Shown here one piece after another: positions 30,823-61,841 of a DNA stretch of 64,000 nt. The stretch is from assembly GCA_963693365.1 (NCBI GenBank), contig CAVNZM010000015.1, positions 5,456,001-5,520,000 on the forward strand. Reading direction: 5' to 3'. The notes under the pieces were generated by a model that was given only the letters and a program-made list of their open reading frames with translations, ran no database searches and was not told the origin of the DNA. Source of the DNA: Amoebidium appalachense. Lineage: Eukaryota; Ichthyosporea. Both the position numbers and the translations under genes were made by a program. The stretch's first letter is position 1. The number at the start of each line of letters is the position of its first letter.

Positions 30823-31164
30823 GGCCAACTGGCCCACATATTTCTGCACGAGCTGTCCTGACAAGACGAGAGCAAGACCCGACCCGCCAAGTGTGCCGCC
30901 AAGCACACCCACCGCGTCTGGTCCCACAGCCCCCACTGCTGACGCAACACTCAGCGTGCCTAGTGCTACAAGGTTGGCTATTTTTAGACGTTGGAGTAGG
31001 CGTAGAGGTAGGATGAAGGGGCCGCGAAAGACAGGTAAAGTGGATGTTGGGGCGGTAGAATGATGGCGGAGAGGGAGGGGGTGTGTGCGTGTTGGGTGAG
31101 TGGAGAGTGCCCAGCGTGCGCGGGGTTGTAGAAGCATGTTGTTGTGTGTTTGTGAGACTTGCAT
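30823..31164 (-). CDS. Probable mitochondrial membrane protein, 5' exon (partial)
   Basis: Reading from ATG at 31164 (or 31137), the frame begins with an Arg/Ser/His-rich, acid-free stretch typical of a mitochondrial presequence (MLLQPRARWALS...). It continues through PFILPLRLLQRLKIANLV into a long Gly/Ala-rich hydrophobic region of two likely membrane spans, ending SGQLVQKYVGQLA. A GTGGGT donor follows at 30822. The layout resembles small two-span mitochondrial proteins such as TMEM70, TMEM186 or TMEM223, but similarity is too weak to choose. Downstream exons are uncertain, so the model is incomplete. Two CRE palindromes and a CCAAT box lie about 130-160 bp upstream. Confidence 0.4.
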
Positions 31165-31294
31165 CTTTGGTATACGTGTGTGCGTGTGCGTGTGTGTGTC
31201 ACCAGTATGATGCGCATCGCAGCTGGCTGTGCATCGCACCACTCATGTTGTCTCCCCAGAGCAAATATCACAAATAGGAGTTTGAGGAGCCGAT

Positions 31295-31326
31295 CCAATG
31301 AATATGACGTCATAACCATGACGTCA
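31295..31326. promoter_or_regulatory. CCAAT box plus two TGACGTCA palindromes
   Basis: CCAAT at 31295-31299, and perfect CRE-type palindromes TGACGTCA at 31305-31312 and 31319-31326. They sit in the 850-bp interval between a minus-strand gene starting at 31164 and the nucleostemin gene starting at 32015, so they may serve a bidirectional promoter. CREB/ATF factors bind this sequence in animals and fungi; use here is inferred. Confidence 0.4.
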
Positions 31327-32014
31327 TACTTACTTACTCAATCGCGGCCCGCACTGAAGTGGTGACATGTGCACGTGTACAGGTGAAAGACACACACAGA
31401 GGAGACAAAGAAAAACGGCATCCACGTGCCTATGTATACTTGCGAAGGGTGATTTGCATTGATATTTTCCATCCCCTTTAAACAGCAGTTGACACCCTAA
31501 AGCACAGCCCTTGTTTGTCTCTGGTGGAGACACACACACAACGGCAACATGGTTCCCAAAAGTAAGTTGTATGGTGATCGTGTTGCCCCCCTCTCTTAAA
31601 AACATTTCATGTTTGACCCGCAACCTCTTCTCGGTTGCAACTCTTTGCGTATAGATACAGGCTTTCCTTGTGCATATAGATGTTTATTTGGACCATATCA
31701 AAGAAATATAGCGGCATCTGCGTTGATTTGTGCGTGCCTTGAGGCAATAGGAAAGTATGAACAGTACACCGTATAAAAGTATCATAGTGCAACCCTGTTA
31801 CCCCCCCTTGCCAGCACACCAGGTTCGGCCGCCATTAGGCGTATTTCATGTTACGTGTTCAACAGCTTGAGTGTTTCAAATGGTGTCTCTGTCATCGCCG
31901 TTACAGCTACCTTCTCCCAACTTCGACCCCTTCTCCCCTCGCCTTTCCTTCTATTTCAATACAGCCCTTGCGAGCACTTTTGGCCTTAAGGCTGTGTTTT
32001 CTCCCTGCTGAGAC
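31327..32014. other. 5' flank of the nucleostemin gene
   Basis: Low in simple repeats compared with the rest of the window, as expected of a divergent promoter region. I see no coding exon before 32015. Confidence 0.4.
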
Positions 32015-43828
<11,814 letters not shown>

Positions 43829-44178
43829 ATTTGGAAGGCCACGGCCCTTATATGGCTAATCCTAGCTAGTACTCTGACAGATAGGGTAGGTTCGTGAAGT
43901 GGAATGGACGTAGGATATGTGGAGTGTGTGCCATGATAGGGTTGTCTTGCTCGTTGTAGATATGGGGACGTGAAATGTTTTTTTTCCCCCTGTTTTTTTC
44001 CTTTAAGATTTAGTGGGATATGGTGGCGTTACCTCGTATTCATGTTACTATGACGAGCAGTATGAACTTAACATTTTTCAGTGAAATCTACCCCGGATAC
44101 TCAAATTCCATTGGTCTTTGCCGTATATGAGGGTTTTTCTTTTGGAGTCACAGTTTTGTGTTTCGGCGGTGGCGCCAG

Positions 44179-44213
<35 letters not shown>

Positions 44214-44802
44214 CTTACCTGAGCCGTGCAAATATAATTTCACCACAAGACCAAATCTTACTTCACTGTACATACTATAGATAATAGTTATCTGCCTAGA
44301 CCATGCAGGACGAGATATGACGGCATGGAGATAGGTTGGCTGGCGAGCCTGGTGCTACGGCCCCATCCCTGGTATAATGGGATATATTGCAAGAATGAGA
44401 TAATAAATGCGTCGCCGTGTTGTGCTGTATTTTGGAAGCTCGTATATACGCACACGATCACACAGTCCCAAGAGTACAGAAACTGTAATGCAATTTGAAA
44501 AATTGCAAAATCGAAATTTCCCGGTCCACGGATCCCCGCCAAACCCAAGACAGGCACGCTTTAAATTTGTTCATACTTAGTAAACGAGTCCAGCCTCGTT
44601 CCAAGAGTTTGATTAATATTTCGAGCCTAGATCTATAACTCTATTCATACTTAGTAAACGAGTCCAGGCATCTTGAACTTTTCGCATATACTTTGTAAAC
44701 GACCCACCTCCCTCCTCTTCAAAGTTTCCTCTGGCCTTCCTTTTCCCTTCCTTTCTTCCTCGGGCAAAAAAAAATTAATTAGGACCTTAAAAAAAAACTT
44801 CC

Positions 44803-44842
<40 letters not shown>
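43829..44842. other. 3' flank of the nucleostemin gene
   Basis: Holds a G-run (about 44180-44213), a possible poly(A) signal AATAAA at 44402-44407 and a C-run (about 44805-44842). No coding exon seen. Confidence 0.4.
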
Positions 44843-44843
<1 letters not shown>

Positions 44844-45026
44844 TTAGGGGAATAGGATGGGAGTGGTGCTAAGAAAGGGTGTTGAGACGCTATAACCTAG
44901 CAGTACTCCTAGCAGTACTCCCTCAAGCAAAAATTTCGTCCTCGAAATTCAAAATAACAGACCTATCCTGTGTTATAGCGTCTCAGACACCCTTTCTTAG
45001 CACCACTCCCATCCTATTCCCCTAAC
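44843..45026. mobile_element. Foldback (MITE-like) element 1
   Basis: A 54-bp left arm (44843-44896, starting GTTAGGGGAATAGG) is matched by its reverse complement (44972-45026), with about 75 bp between. The arms differ at one or two positions. It has no coding capacity. A target-site duplication was not found; the left side abuts a C-run. Confidence 0.6.
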
Positions 45027-45072
45027 AGCGCTTAGCTATAGCTATAACTTAGAGACAGAAATCACCAGAGAT

Positions 45073-45315
45073 CAAGTTGAGATCATATGATGGTAGCTAA
45101 TCAAAATATTCCATGCACAAAGGTTTTAGCCATTTGTACAGATACATGGCGAATGTCATTTTCTGCATCAACATTCGTAATTATTCTGCTCTTTTACCTT
45201 CTTCGTCATTTCATTGAAAACTTGGTGTAGCCTCCCATTCGCCATGTATCACAAATGGCTAAAACGTTTGTGCATGGAATATTTTGATTAGCTACCATCA
45301 TATGATCTCAACTTG
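45073..45315. mobile_element. Foldback (MITE-like) element 2
   Basis: Arms of about 80 bp (45073-45155 and 45236-45315, outer end CAAGTTGAGATCATATG) surround an 80-bp loop. The two arms differ by small indels. It lies 46 bp from foldback element 1 and is unrelated to it in sequence. Confidence 0.65.
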
Positions 45316-46142
45316 TTGCGTATACATTTTTTAAGGTGATCCTTCCGTAGCGTAAAGAGAAGTAACAGACGTTCCTGTAGTATTGGCTTACACAATGAAG
45401 CTAATAATTCCCTTTTCAAATCTCACAGTAGTTCCAAATACTGTATTAGTTATATTCGGCAAATACTACCATCATTCCCATTGGTTGCATATCACAGTTA
45501 GATAAAACATCCAATCATTGCTTTCCAAATTTGTATAAATTCGTAAACCGCTTCAAGGGCTCTTCACTTTTCGTGGCATTGCTTTTGTAGGTTGATGCTT
45601 TTCCCTCTGACAAAACAAAAAACACAGACAAACTACCGGACTGGTAGGTATTTTTGCGCACACATCTTATACGCGGCACACCCCTTTATTTTATCGACGG
45701 ATAGTCCTTCCACCATCTTGGGAAAATTCGGTGGAGGCATATGTGCAGGTACTGTCTAATCATATACCAGAGCGCGCACATTTTTCAGGATTTCGACCGG
45801 TCACTAGTTGAATTTTTGTACAAACGAAATCGCGGGTGACGCGTTCTACTGCCTGGCGCTGCCTCACTCGGTGAGTAAGCCAAGATTGCATTTCTACAAG
45901 CATTTGCAGACACTCACACGCACGAGTCCATGCACAGTTGCATACACACAGGCACACTCAAACATAGATAGCAAGGGAAGAAGAAGCCAACACTAGTTAC
46001 ATCGCCTACGGCCCTAAAGCACACAGGCTTGAGTCACAAGCTTCTGACACACACACACACACGTGCACCATACCCACTTCCCACACCTACCCACACACAC
46101 ACACACACACACAAGCACACATGGATAACTTGAAGCGCTTCT

Positions 46143-46180
<38 letters not shown>

Positions 46181-46305
46181 CCTCCCCCCCCCCCCGGCTC
46201 TCCTCCCCTTACTCAGTACCCAAGTTCAGCCTGCTCAGTCCCCCCCAACCCTGGTATTTGAAGGCTGTTCTGCAGCATACTCCTTTTCTTCCCTTTAACC
46301 CCCCT

Positions 46306-46353
<48 letters not shown>

Positions 46354-47227
46354 ACCCCACACACACACATACACAGACCCCACCACCACCACCACCACCA
46401 CTACTAACACACATAACCGCACCCCCGACCCCGCCCCTTTCCAAATACACAACAAGCATAAAGCTCAGGCCTCTATCTTTGCTTTTTTCATGCCTCGCTT
46501 TCCTTTCTCTGCCTCTCATACCAACCTCAATCGCTACTTCCCCCCACATCCCTTTGCCCTGCTCGTATGCTTCCTGCTTCTGTGCCCCTCTCCCCTCTTG
46601 TCTTATTGGCTTTTTTTTGTGTTGGGAAGTGGGTAGGGGGGCAGGTGAGTAGGCGTGTGCGTAGTTGGTAGGCAAGTGTGTAGTGTTGCTGGTGCTGGTG
46701 AGAGAAAGAGAGAGAGGACTGAGAGGGGGGGTGTGTGGGGGGAAGAAAGCAGGTAACTGGGACTTGGTGCGTAAGGTGCCACGGTGCATAGTGTGTAGGC
46801 ACGTAGGTGTGTGGGTGTGTTGGCGCAGGGCACCATATAGACCAAAGCTGGGCCCGTGGGTATCCGAGGGGGGGGGGGGGGGGGGAGGGAGGGGCTACGT
46901 AGGGGGGAGGGGGAGGGGGGGGAGGGGGGCAGCTTCTGATATATATATATATATATATATATTCCCTCTCTCTCTCTCTTTTTGGTTTGTTTAAGGGAAG
47001 GGAAGGGGGGGGGGGAGGGAGTAGGGAGGGATAGGGGGGGCGGGTACGGACTTGGCACGTATCTTGAGGTGTGTAGGTGTAGTGTAGGTGCTGTCTAAGA
47101 ATTAGTATCAATTTATGTATATTTTATTCCTCGGAAAGATCTTACAGAATTTGAGAACGAAAGAACGGCACATGATAATGTCATCTGACATAGAGTTGAC
47201 TGACATGCAGTTTCACAGATTTCAGAC
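45316..47227. other. Intergenic
   Basis: AT-rich to 45.9 kb, then C-runs (about 46144-46195 and 46308-46353) and short AT dinucleotide repeats (about 46939-46962). No supported gene. Confidence 0.4.
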
Positions 47228-47665
47228 ATGGCCAGCCCTTCTGCAAGTACTTTCCAAGTTGTGCTGGAAAGCTTCAAGAAGAGTACTCCGGTCGTTGGAA
47301 CATGGGTAGGATTTGCTGCAGCAATTGTCGCATGCACCATCTACGTGGAGCGCGGCAAGGGTGAGGTGGTCCGGCTGCGAAGCGGAATGGAGCTGAAGGA
47401 GAAGCAGGAGGAAGAGAGGGAGGCCTGGCTGCGAAGTGAAATGGAGCTGAAGGAGAAGCTGAAGGAAGTGAGGGAGAAGCTAAAAGAGAAACTGCATGAG
47501 AGGGACATGCAACTCCAGGCTAAGGAGATGGAGACATCACGTGCAAGGTCCCTGGTGGACACGTGGGACGCCCTTGTGCGCACCGGGCTGTCGGCTGACT
47601 ACCCGCTCAAGAAAAACGCCACAGACCAAGCATCACAGTTGCCCAGTGTGCAAACAACTGAATGA
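47228..47665 (+). CDS. Small membrane-anchored coiled-coil protein (hypothetical)
   Basis: A 145-codon single-exon frame; ATG in CAGACATGG (good context), stop TGA at 47663. A polar start is followed by a likely membrane span, GTWVGFAAAIVACTIYV (about residues 24-40). A strongly charged Lys/Glu coiled coil comes next (about 45-105), with an internal duplication around the motif MELKEK (two copies). The tail contains WDALVRTGLSADYPLK. Base composition and residue use look coding, unlike the repeat-derived frames around it. I do not recognise the family. It could be a small expressed gene or a retrocopied fragment. Confidence 0.5.
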   Translation: MASPSASTFQVVLESFKKSTPVVGTWVGFAAAIVACTIYVERGKGEVVRLRSGMELKEKQEEEREAWLRSEMELKEKLKEVREKLKEKLHERDMQLQAKEMETSRARSLVDTWDALVRTGLSADYPLKKNATDQASQLPSVQTTE

Positions 47666-48161
47666 TTGAGGTATTGAGGGGTTGAGGGGTTGAGGGGTTG
47701 TACGTGTACTTCTGCTGTATATACCATACATGGTGCTAAGTGCTTGTATAGCCGTTAGGAATCATTATGAGCTCACCACCATTTATTCATGTATTGACCA
47801 GTCATCGAAATTCCATGTCCCATGTGGTTCACAGCAAATGTGTGCACTTGCGTCACGCAGACTGTCTGTTCAATAGAAGCTACCTTGCCCACTTCCCCAG
47901 TACTGGTGGGCACTGAGGCTTTTGGGGATATCTCGTACTCGACATTAAAATTATTCATGCTCGATATGACCATTTGTGCCGGGGATCTGAGCTGACATTC
48001 ATATGCCATTATGACCATATATGGTACGCACTGATACACACCACCATCATGATTTATGGTTATATTTCATTCTGATATTCATACTTATTAGCCAATATCA
48101 CCAGCAAAAACGAACATCACCACTAGAATTTTTCTCGTTAGATCCGATTTACATACATACG

Positions 48162-48354
48162 GAGTGTTGTGGGGCATGATAAGTAGATGTGCGGTTTATG
48201 ATTGGGGTAGGGGCCGTGTTCTGTGCCCAACACATCACATCAGCCCTTTTAGTTACTGTGTGTTGTGCAAGTGCATGTTTTGCTTTGCTGGTGCTGGGGT
48301 TTGTGTGGGTGGGTGATGTCCCCTGGCGCTTTATCGCCTGTTACACTCCCCCCA

Positions 48355-48391
<37 letters not shown>

Positions 48392-48927
48392 ACACACACC
48401 CCTTTCCCACCCCTTTCCTTGCTCCCCCCCCCCCCCCCCCCCTCCCCCCCCAATAATAATAATAATAATAATAATAATCAACATAATAATAATAATATCG
48501 AAAAAATCATACTGTTCTCTCACACATACACACTCACACTCGCACTTACACACACTCTCTCTCTGACCCTCTCCCTCTCATTCTTTCTGTCTCCCCCCCC
48601 CCCCCCCCCCCCCCTTCCCTCCCTCCCTCCCTCCCTCCCTCCCTCCCTCTTTCTGTCTCCCTCTCTCTCCCTTTCTCTCTCCCCCTCCCTCGCTCCCTCC
48701 CTTCTCCCTCTCCCCTCCCCCTGCCCCCCTTTCTCTCTTTTTCTTTCAATCCCCACCCCCCCCCCCCCCCTCCCTCCCTCCGCCCCTCCACCGCCCACCG
48801 CCCACCCACTCACACACGCACACACCACCACCACCAGACACACACATACGTACACACCCACACACACCTATTCATGTTCCAGAAATCCCCTTGCTCTCTT
48901 TGGGACCCTCCCCCCTCCCCCTCCCCC
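48162..48927 (+). repeat. Inverted duplication, left arm
   Basis: About 766 bp matching the reverse complement of 52982-53768. The outer end is GAGTGTTGTGGGGCATG and the inner end lies in CCCTCCCCCC. It contains C-runs, (AAT)n (about 48452-48500), CT-rich DNA and a unique 150-bp segment at its outer end that proves homology beyond simple repeats. Confidence 0.8.
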
Positions 48928-48954
48928 CGAGTGTGTACAGCTTACAGTTGTCGG

Positions 48955-49060
48955 GTACCCCATCGCGATGACGTCATCGATCCGACCCGATTCGGCCGGG
49001 TCGATGACGTCATCCGTCCGGTTCGGGTCGGTTTACGGATCGGGTCGGGGGAAATTTGGG
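48955..49060. repeat. Paired GATGACGTCATC palindromes in GC-rich repeat
   Basis: GATGACGTCATC at 48968-48979 and again at 49003-49014, with CCGACCCG / CGGGTC between them in inverted orientation. The sequence continues with CGGGTCGG-type repeats. It could be a fragment of a mobile element or a protein-binding cluster. Confidence 0.5.
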
Positions 49061-49215
49061 CAAACTTGGCCCGAAATGAGTTCGTAGCGGCATTCGACGC
49101 AGCTCACCGAGCCTGTGCTGGCGGTGCAAAATTGTTTTTCGGATCGGGTCAAAAACTCGAGATTTTCGCTATCCACCCGGTAAGGGCTGCGCATCATACC
49201 ACTATTGTAGTACAC

Positions 49216-49265
49216 ACCAAGGCCTCCTAAATAGCACACCGGTGTGCTATTTAGGAGGCCTTGGT
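49216..49265. repeat. Perfect 50-bp palindrome
   Basis: The 25-bp arm ACCAAGGCCTCC...GCACACC is followed with no spacer by its exact reverse complement, centred at 49240/49241. Symmetry ends sharply outside these coordinates. Confidence 0.9.
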
Positions 49266-49582
49266 ACACACTCAACCCCAGGGCATGCTGCAGTGACTAT
49301 ATGTGTAGTTGTTTTTATTGGCAGAAACTCCGCCCTGGCAAAAAATCCATGCACAAACTTTTAGTTAACATGATAATGCCATCACATAGATGGCCTGCTT
49401 ACTGAAGTTTTAAGATAATGTTGAACGATCAACTTGGCCTCATGTCATGAAACTCATGAAACTCATTCATGACATTCATTCACATCTAGTACGTAGACTG
49501 CCCCTAGTAACTGGGATAACTAACTGGGATAACAAAGAATAATTAGTCGCACCCTAGGCCACGACTCGAGTGCGTGTGGGGT

Positions 49583-49623
<41 letters not shown>

Positions 49624-49647
49624 CAACTTGACGGGCAGGCAGGGGGG

Positions 49648-49685
<38 letters not shown>

Positions 49686-49983
49686 ATCCCGTGTAATGAC
49701 TCAGCTTGAGCTAGAACCTATTCGTGCATCCCCCCCCCCCCCCCCCCCCAAAAAAAAAAAAAAAAAAAAAAAAAGAAATAAAAATATCCTTGGAACGACA
49801 AACGACGTCACCCTGCTAGCAGAAAATTCGAGCAAGGGCAGTGATGGATAATGATGGCACGCAGGTTCATACATTGTCCTTCCCAGGTTAAAAAAAAAAA
49901 AAAAAAAAAAAAAGGTGCCAAATGTCTCCCCCTAAAAATGGGGCGGCACGGACATACAGGGGCGGAGGGGAGGGAGGGGAGGA

Positions 49984-50036
<53 letters not shown>

Positions 50037-50081
50037 GGTCCGGAAGGGTCCGGCAAAAGAAAAGGTGCACACACAAACACA
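49266..50081. other. Spacer with homopolymers, 3' flank of minus-strand gene
   Basis: (GT)n at about 49588-49621, G-runs (about 49651-49684 and 49987-50034) and C-run to A-run junctions (about 49731-49774). A further minus-strand exon could start at 49878, but its frame runs into a homopolymer. Confidence 0.35.
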
Positions 50082-56374
<6,293 letters not shown>

Positions 56375-56963
56375 TCTTGTTCAGCAAACATGAAGTGAAT
56401 CAAAAGCGGTTACATCAAACACCACATCAAAGCTGTATAACTTGAACCAACCATAAATACCGCCTCCAACATCACCTCTTTTAAACCAACGCAAAAGAAA
56501 AAAAGCAGAAATAAAGGGAAAAATTCAAGAGGACTCGTATGCGTGGTGTCACCAAATCAGCTGACAGTCCGTGGCTCGTGTGGTTAGCCGGGTGAACTGA
56601 GTTGTCAGCGCTGGCGATAAAGAACAGGTGTAATGGTGTGTAAGGTGGACATGCTATACGTTAGCCTACAATGTCATCCTTAGTGGAGTCTCAGCGGAAA
56701 TCGACAAAAAACACACATAGCACAAAATGTTCGTAAGTGTTTGGGCCACTTCTCTGTCTTTCCCTCCCTCACTGGCAGATCGATGCATCGGATCCAGACG
56801 ATCTGAGGCGAGATTTCCCGCCATGTTTACCAATCTGGTTAAAACATAAGATAAAGCATTGATGGCAAATAGATCTATTCCTCCCGGGCCTGGGCCTGCG
56901 GACGAGGAGAGGAGCGGCCCAAGAGTTCGAAGTTGTTTTTGTCTCAGTGAAGAGAGAGAGAGG

Positions 56964-57046
<83 letters not shown>

Positions 57047-57497
57047 CTATTTCTAATAGCTGCATAGGAGAGTTACGCGCTTAAAGCTAACTAGGGCCTT
57101 CATTCTCACATCTTCAGGCTTGTGCACATGCAACATCGCCCGCTGCCAGATGTACTATTAGTTACCTTCACTGTTGCAAACCGGTCGGGGCATCATTCGA
57201 GCACCATGTTGTGGCAACAAGTTAGACCTCTCGGTTTTTTATTTAGGCCTAGGCCGACTTCTTCTAGGATGGCTTTTAGGTGTTTTTGTGAGTCCAAGAG
57301 GTATGAGTGCCCCCCCCCCCCCCCCCCTCCCCCCGGGCCCCCCCTCCCCCCTCCCCCTCCCCTCCGTGCTCATCTCACCCTCTTTCTCTCTCCTCTATTC
57401 CTGATCTTCCTCCCCCCCTCTCCCCCGTTCCCCCGCCCCCCACCCTCCTTGCTTTCCTCCCCCCAGCCCTATTCTGTCTCTTTTTGAAACACTATGG
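56375..57497. other. Divergent intergenic region
   Basis: Separates the start of the minus-strand unknown gene from the start of the RsmH-like gene and may hold both promoters. It includes (GA)n at about 56969-57041 and a C-run at about 57310-57330. No gene seen. Confidence 0.4.
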
Positions 57498-58272
57498 ATG
57501 AGACAGATGGTTTCAGCCATGGTGTTTCACGTGAGCCGTTTTAGCGCATGCAGAAACCAATATGGACACACAGCGCCTTTCAACTCTGTGTGTTTCAGTT
57601 TTTCCGATCTCTATTCCTGCACCGGCTACCCATGCACTCTGTCAAGAGACCTCTTGCGTGCCCTAACTGGCTCTCAGTCTTGTTTTCAGCACGGGAGGTG
57701 TCGGGTACACATATCTTTTACTATTTCAAACCCCCCCCCCCCCCCCCCCCCCCCTCCCCAACACTCACACCCACACCCACACACACACACAATGAAGCAA
57801 AAGGTGAAATGTATTGAAATACTGCTCTAATACAAAATATTCTAGTCCCCCCCTGCCCCCTCTCCCCTTCTCCCGCTTCCCCCTCCCCCCCCTCCCCTCC
57901 TCACCACCCTCCCCCCCCCCCCCCCCGCCCTCCCCCCCCCCCCCCCCCCACCTCCCCCCCCCCCCCCCCCCAATACACAAAATAAGTGTATAAAGTGGAA
58001 TAATGAAATACTACATACCCCCCCCCCCCCTCCCCCCCTTCTCCCCTCTACCGCAGCCCGCCCCTTCCCCCCCCCCCCCCCCACCCCCTCCCACCCCGGG
58101 CCCAAAAAATAACCCGTGCACCACCTGCAGGCCACACATACCTGTGCTTTTGCATGAGTGTATGGACGGGCTGAGAGCCGAGGCTGGTGGGCTGTTTATC
58201 GATGGCACGTTTGGTGCAGGAGGACACACACAGGCAATATTGGGTGGGTGTAATGTGTGACTGTGTGTGTGC

Positions 58273-58346
<74 letters not shown>

Positions 58347-58488
58347 CGGTTTGTATTTGTGTCTCTGCTTTGCCGCCCACTCTCTCCGTGTGTGGGGGCA
58401 TGAGTATGATATGTAGACAGCGTATTTGGACATGTCAACTGAGCTCCATGCATCAGTCAAAACACTGTGTGTGTGTGGTGTGTGTGTT

Positions 58489-58586
<98 letters not shown>

Positions 58587-58596
58587 TGTGTCTGTG

Positions 58597-58677
<81 letters not shown>

Positions 58678-58902
58678 CGAGTGTGTGTTTGTGTGTCTGC
58701 TTTGCCTCCCACTCTCTCTGTGTGTGTGGGCATGAGTATGATATGCAGACATTGTATTTGGACATGTCAACTGAGCTCTATGCATCGGTCAAAACACTGT
58801 CTGTGTGTCGTGTGTGTGTTGTGTGTGTGTGTTGTGTGTGTATGTGTGTGTGTATCACCGTATGTGTATGTGTGGGGGTATGCGTATGTGAGCGTGGGTG
58901 TT

Positions 58903-58985
<83 letters not shown>

Positions 58986-59216
58986 TGTGTGACTGTGTGT
59001 GTGGGTGTCTGTGTGCGCGTGCATATTTATGTGTGCTTGCCAGTGTGTGTGCTTGTGTGCGTGTGTACATTTTCCAGGTGGGATTTTGCTTGCACTCTAC
59101 AAGTCTGCACGTGCGCATCCATCTAAATGTCCGCCTATTCACACACTTGCTCGCTGTCTTGCTGCATTCCGATATGTGATCAAATCTGTGCACGGGAGCC
59201 CTCCCTCCCCCCCCCC

Positions 59217-59260
<44 letters not shown>

Positions 59261-59330
59261 AAAAAAAAAATTTTAAAAAAAAAAAAAAAGTCTTTCTTCT
59301 TCTCTCATTCCATTGTTTTTCCTTTTTTTA

Positions 59331-59378
<48 letters not shown>

Positions 59379-61732
59379 TTTATTTTTATTTTTTTTGATC
59401 ACTACCGCAATGCACACAGACAGCAATCCTTCGAATCGGGTCATAGGGATGGACCGTGACCCGAATGTACCCATGGCCCGGGCCAAATCCCTCAAGGCTA
59501 TATATGGTAATCGGTTGGACTTTGTGCAGGGCCGGTTTGGATCCATGCTTGGGTTGCTTCATAACCATAGCATAAAGTCCGTGCCCCCCCCCCCCCCCCC
59601 CCCCCCCTACCGGCTTCCCCTCCCCCTCCCCCCCTCCCCCCTCCCCCCAACCACCCCCTCCCCCCCTTCCCCCTACCGGCTCCCCCCCCCCCCCCCCCCC
59701 CCCCCCACACACACACACGCGCACACACCCGCACACATCTCACCCACTCTGCGCAGCATGGGTTCCTGCATGGTATCTTCCGTGTGTACTCTTGTGCAGT
59801 TCTAACCCGCCCACTGCCTGTATCCTAATGCCACATATCCCCCCAACACACACTAGTACACCAGAGACCAACTTTGTCATTTATATATCCCTCCCCTGCC
59901 CCCCCCTCTCCCCCCTCCGCCCTCCCCTCCCTTGTTTCCCCCTTCATTGTTGTTGGCATCCCCCGGGCCAAAACCTCCTTTCCTCGTTGCACACATGTGA
60001 CCGGCACACCAACTGCACGTGGGCACATGCCAGCACAGCCAGAAACACACACGTGGGCACATGCCAGCACAGCCAGAAACACACACGTGGGCACATGCCA
60101 GCACAGCCAGAAACACACACGTGGGCACATGCCAGCACAGCCAGAAACACACACGTGGGCACATGCCAGCACAGCCAGAAACACACACGTGGGCACATGC
60201 CAGCACAGCCAGAAACACACACGTGGGCACATGCCAGCACAGCCAGAAACACACACGTGGGCACATGCCAGCACAGCCAGAAACACACACGTGGGCACAT
60301 GCCAGCACAGCCAGAAACACACACGTGGGCACATGCCAGCACAGCCAGAAACACAAACGGGGGCAAATGGAGGGGGTTTGGTACTACTCCATATCCTCAC
60401 AACATGAACGAAGCGAGGAAATGAAAAGGGAAACAAAAGAAAATGATCACACAAAAAGAGGAAAATAGGCGAAACCATAACCAAGTGGTTATTGCTAAAA
60501 CACTTACTTCATGGGCACACCACCACTCATCATTTTGCACAGGCCAAATTCCGTCGACGGCATTTTATTAGACCTTGGGATTTCTTCAATGCAGGTAACT
60601 GCCCCCCCCCCCCTTCCCCCCCTCCCCTAACACACCCACCCACCCACCCACCCCCCCCTCCCCCCAACCCCACAACACACACACCCACCCAAGCACACAC
60701 GCGCACATGCTATCCCTTTCATGCTACATATCCTGTCTGTCTCCCCGTCGTACCCGTACCAAAAAAAGGGATGTTACAGGGGGCGTGATTGGCAACGCTA
60801 CGACATGCTAGAATGTGTTTGCGTGTGTCTCAGTATGGAAATAAGTTGTTCCCTTGTGGTTATGGAACCTACAATGAAGGATTTCTTATAAAGCTTTTCT
60901 AAAATGGGGGAAAGAGGGAAATTGGTCACGTGTGTATATCGAGGGGGAAGGTGCTGTATATGTTTTCACCGCAGCTGAATGCTTGTCATGATATCTCCTA
61001 CTTCGTACACTACCTTTCTCCCCCCTCCCCCCTTCCCCCCTCGCCACCCTCTCCTCCCCCCCCCCCCCAAAAAGGAAGAAAAAGAAGAAGAAAAGAAAGA
61101 AAGAAAAGGTGAAGGAAATAAAGGAACCATGAAAAATCACAATGAGAGCCATGCGCACACATCGGGCAGAGCCGTCCATGTCCACGTGCACCGTACACAC
61201 AGACACATACACACAGACACGTACACACAGACACGTACACACCGACACGTACACACCGACACGTACACACAAAATTATGCTTAAAGCACACACCTGCACA
61301 ACCACCCACCCACCCACTCTAGCCACAACCAACCTTATACAGATAAAAAATAATAGGTAGGTCTAGAGGGATTGACTCTGATTGGTTCCTTCAGGTGGAT
61401 GAGGCGTGGCGGGGATTTGGATTGGGGCAGGATGGCCCCCTAGATCTGCGCATGGACTCTGGGGGGGACGGCACGGCGGCAGATTTTGTGGCGAATTTGT
61501 CTGTGCAGCAGTTAGCAGAGGCGATAGAGGAGGTGGGTGTGCACGTGGGTGGTGGTGAAACTACACACACACACATTCACACACAGACACAACGCATGCA
61601 TGTGTTCGACCTACGTGCATACACACGCTCACTCACACAGCAACACACACACACAGACGCACATACACACGTGCATGCATGCCACACACACACACACACA
61701 TACACACACACACACGCATACACGCACGCACG

Positions 61733-61794
<62 letters not shown>

Positions 61795-61803
61795 GAGAGA
61801 GAG

Positions 61804-61841
<38 letters not shown>

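Noticed and set aside
31203-31246. First exon MSGAMHSQLRCASY of the minus-strand gene
   Set aside because: Its phase does not join to the hydrophobic frame; the continuous frame from 31164 needs no such exon.
60012-60358. CRISPR array
   Set aside because: Direct tandem repeat without variable spacers, in a eukaryotic intron.
59877-60468. 150-210-codon frames with a 34-residue-type repeat
   Set aside because: A 34-bp minisatellite read in several frames on both strands inside an intron of the RsmH-like gene.
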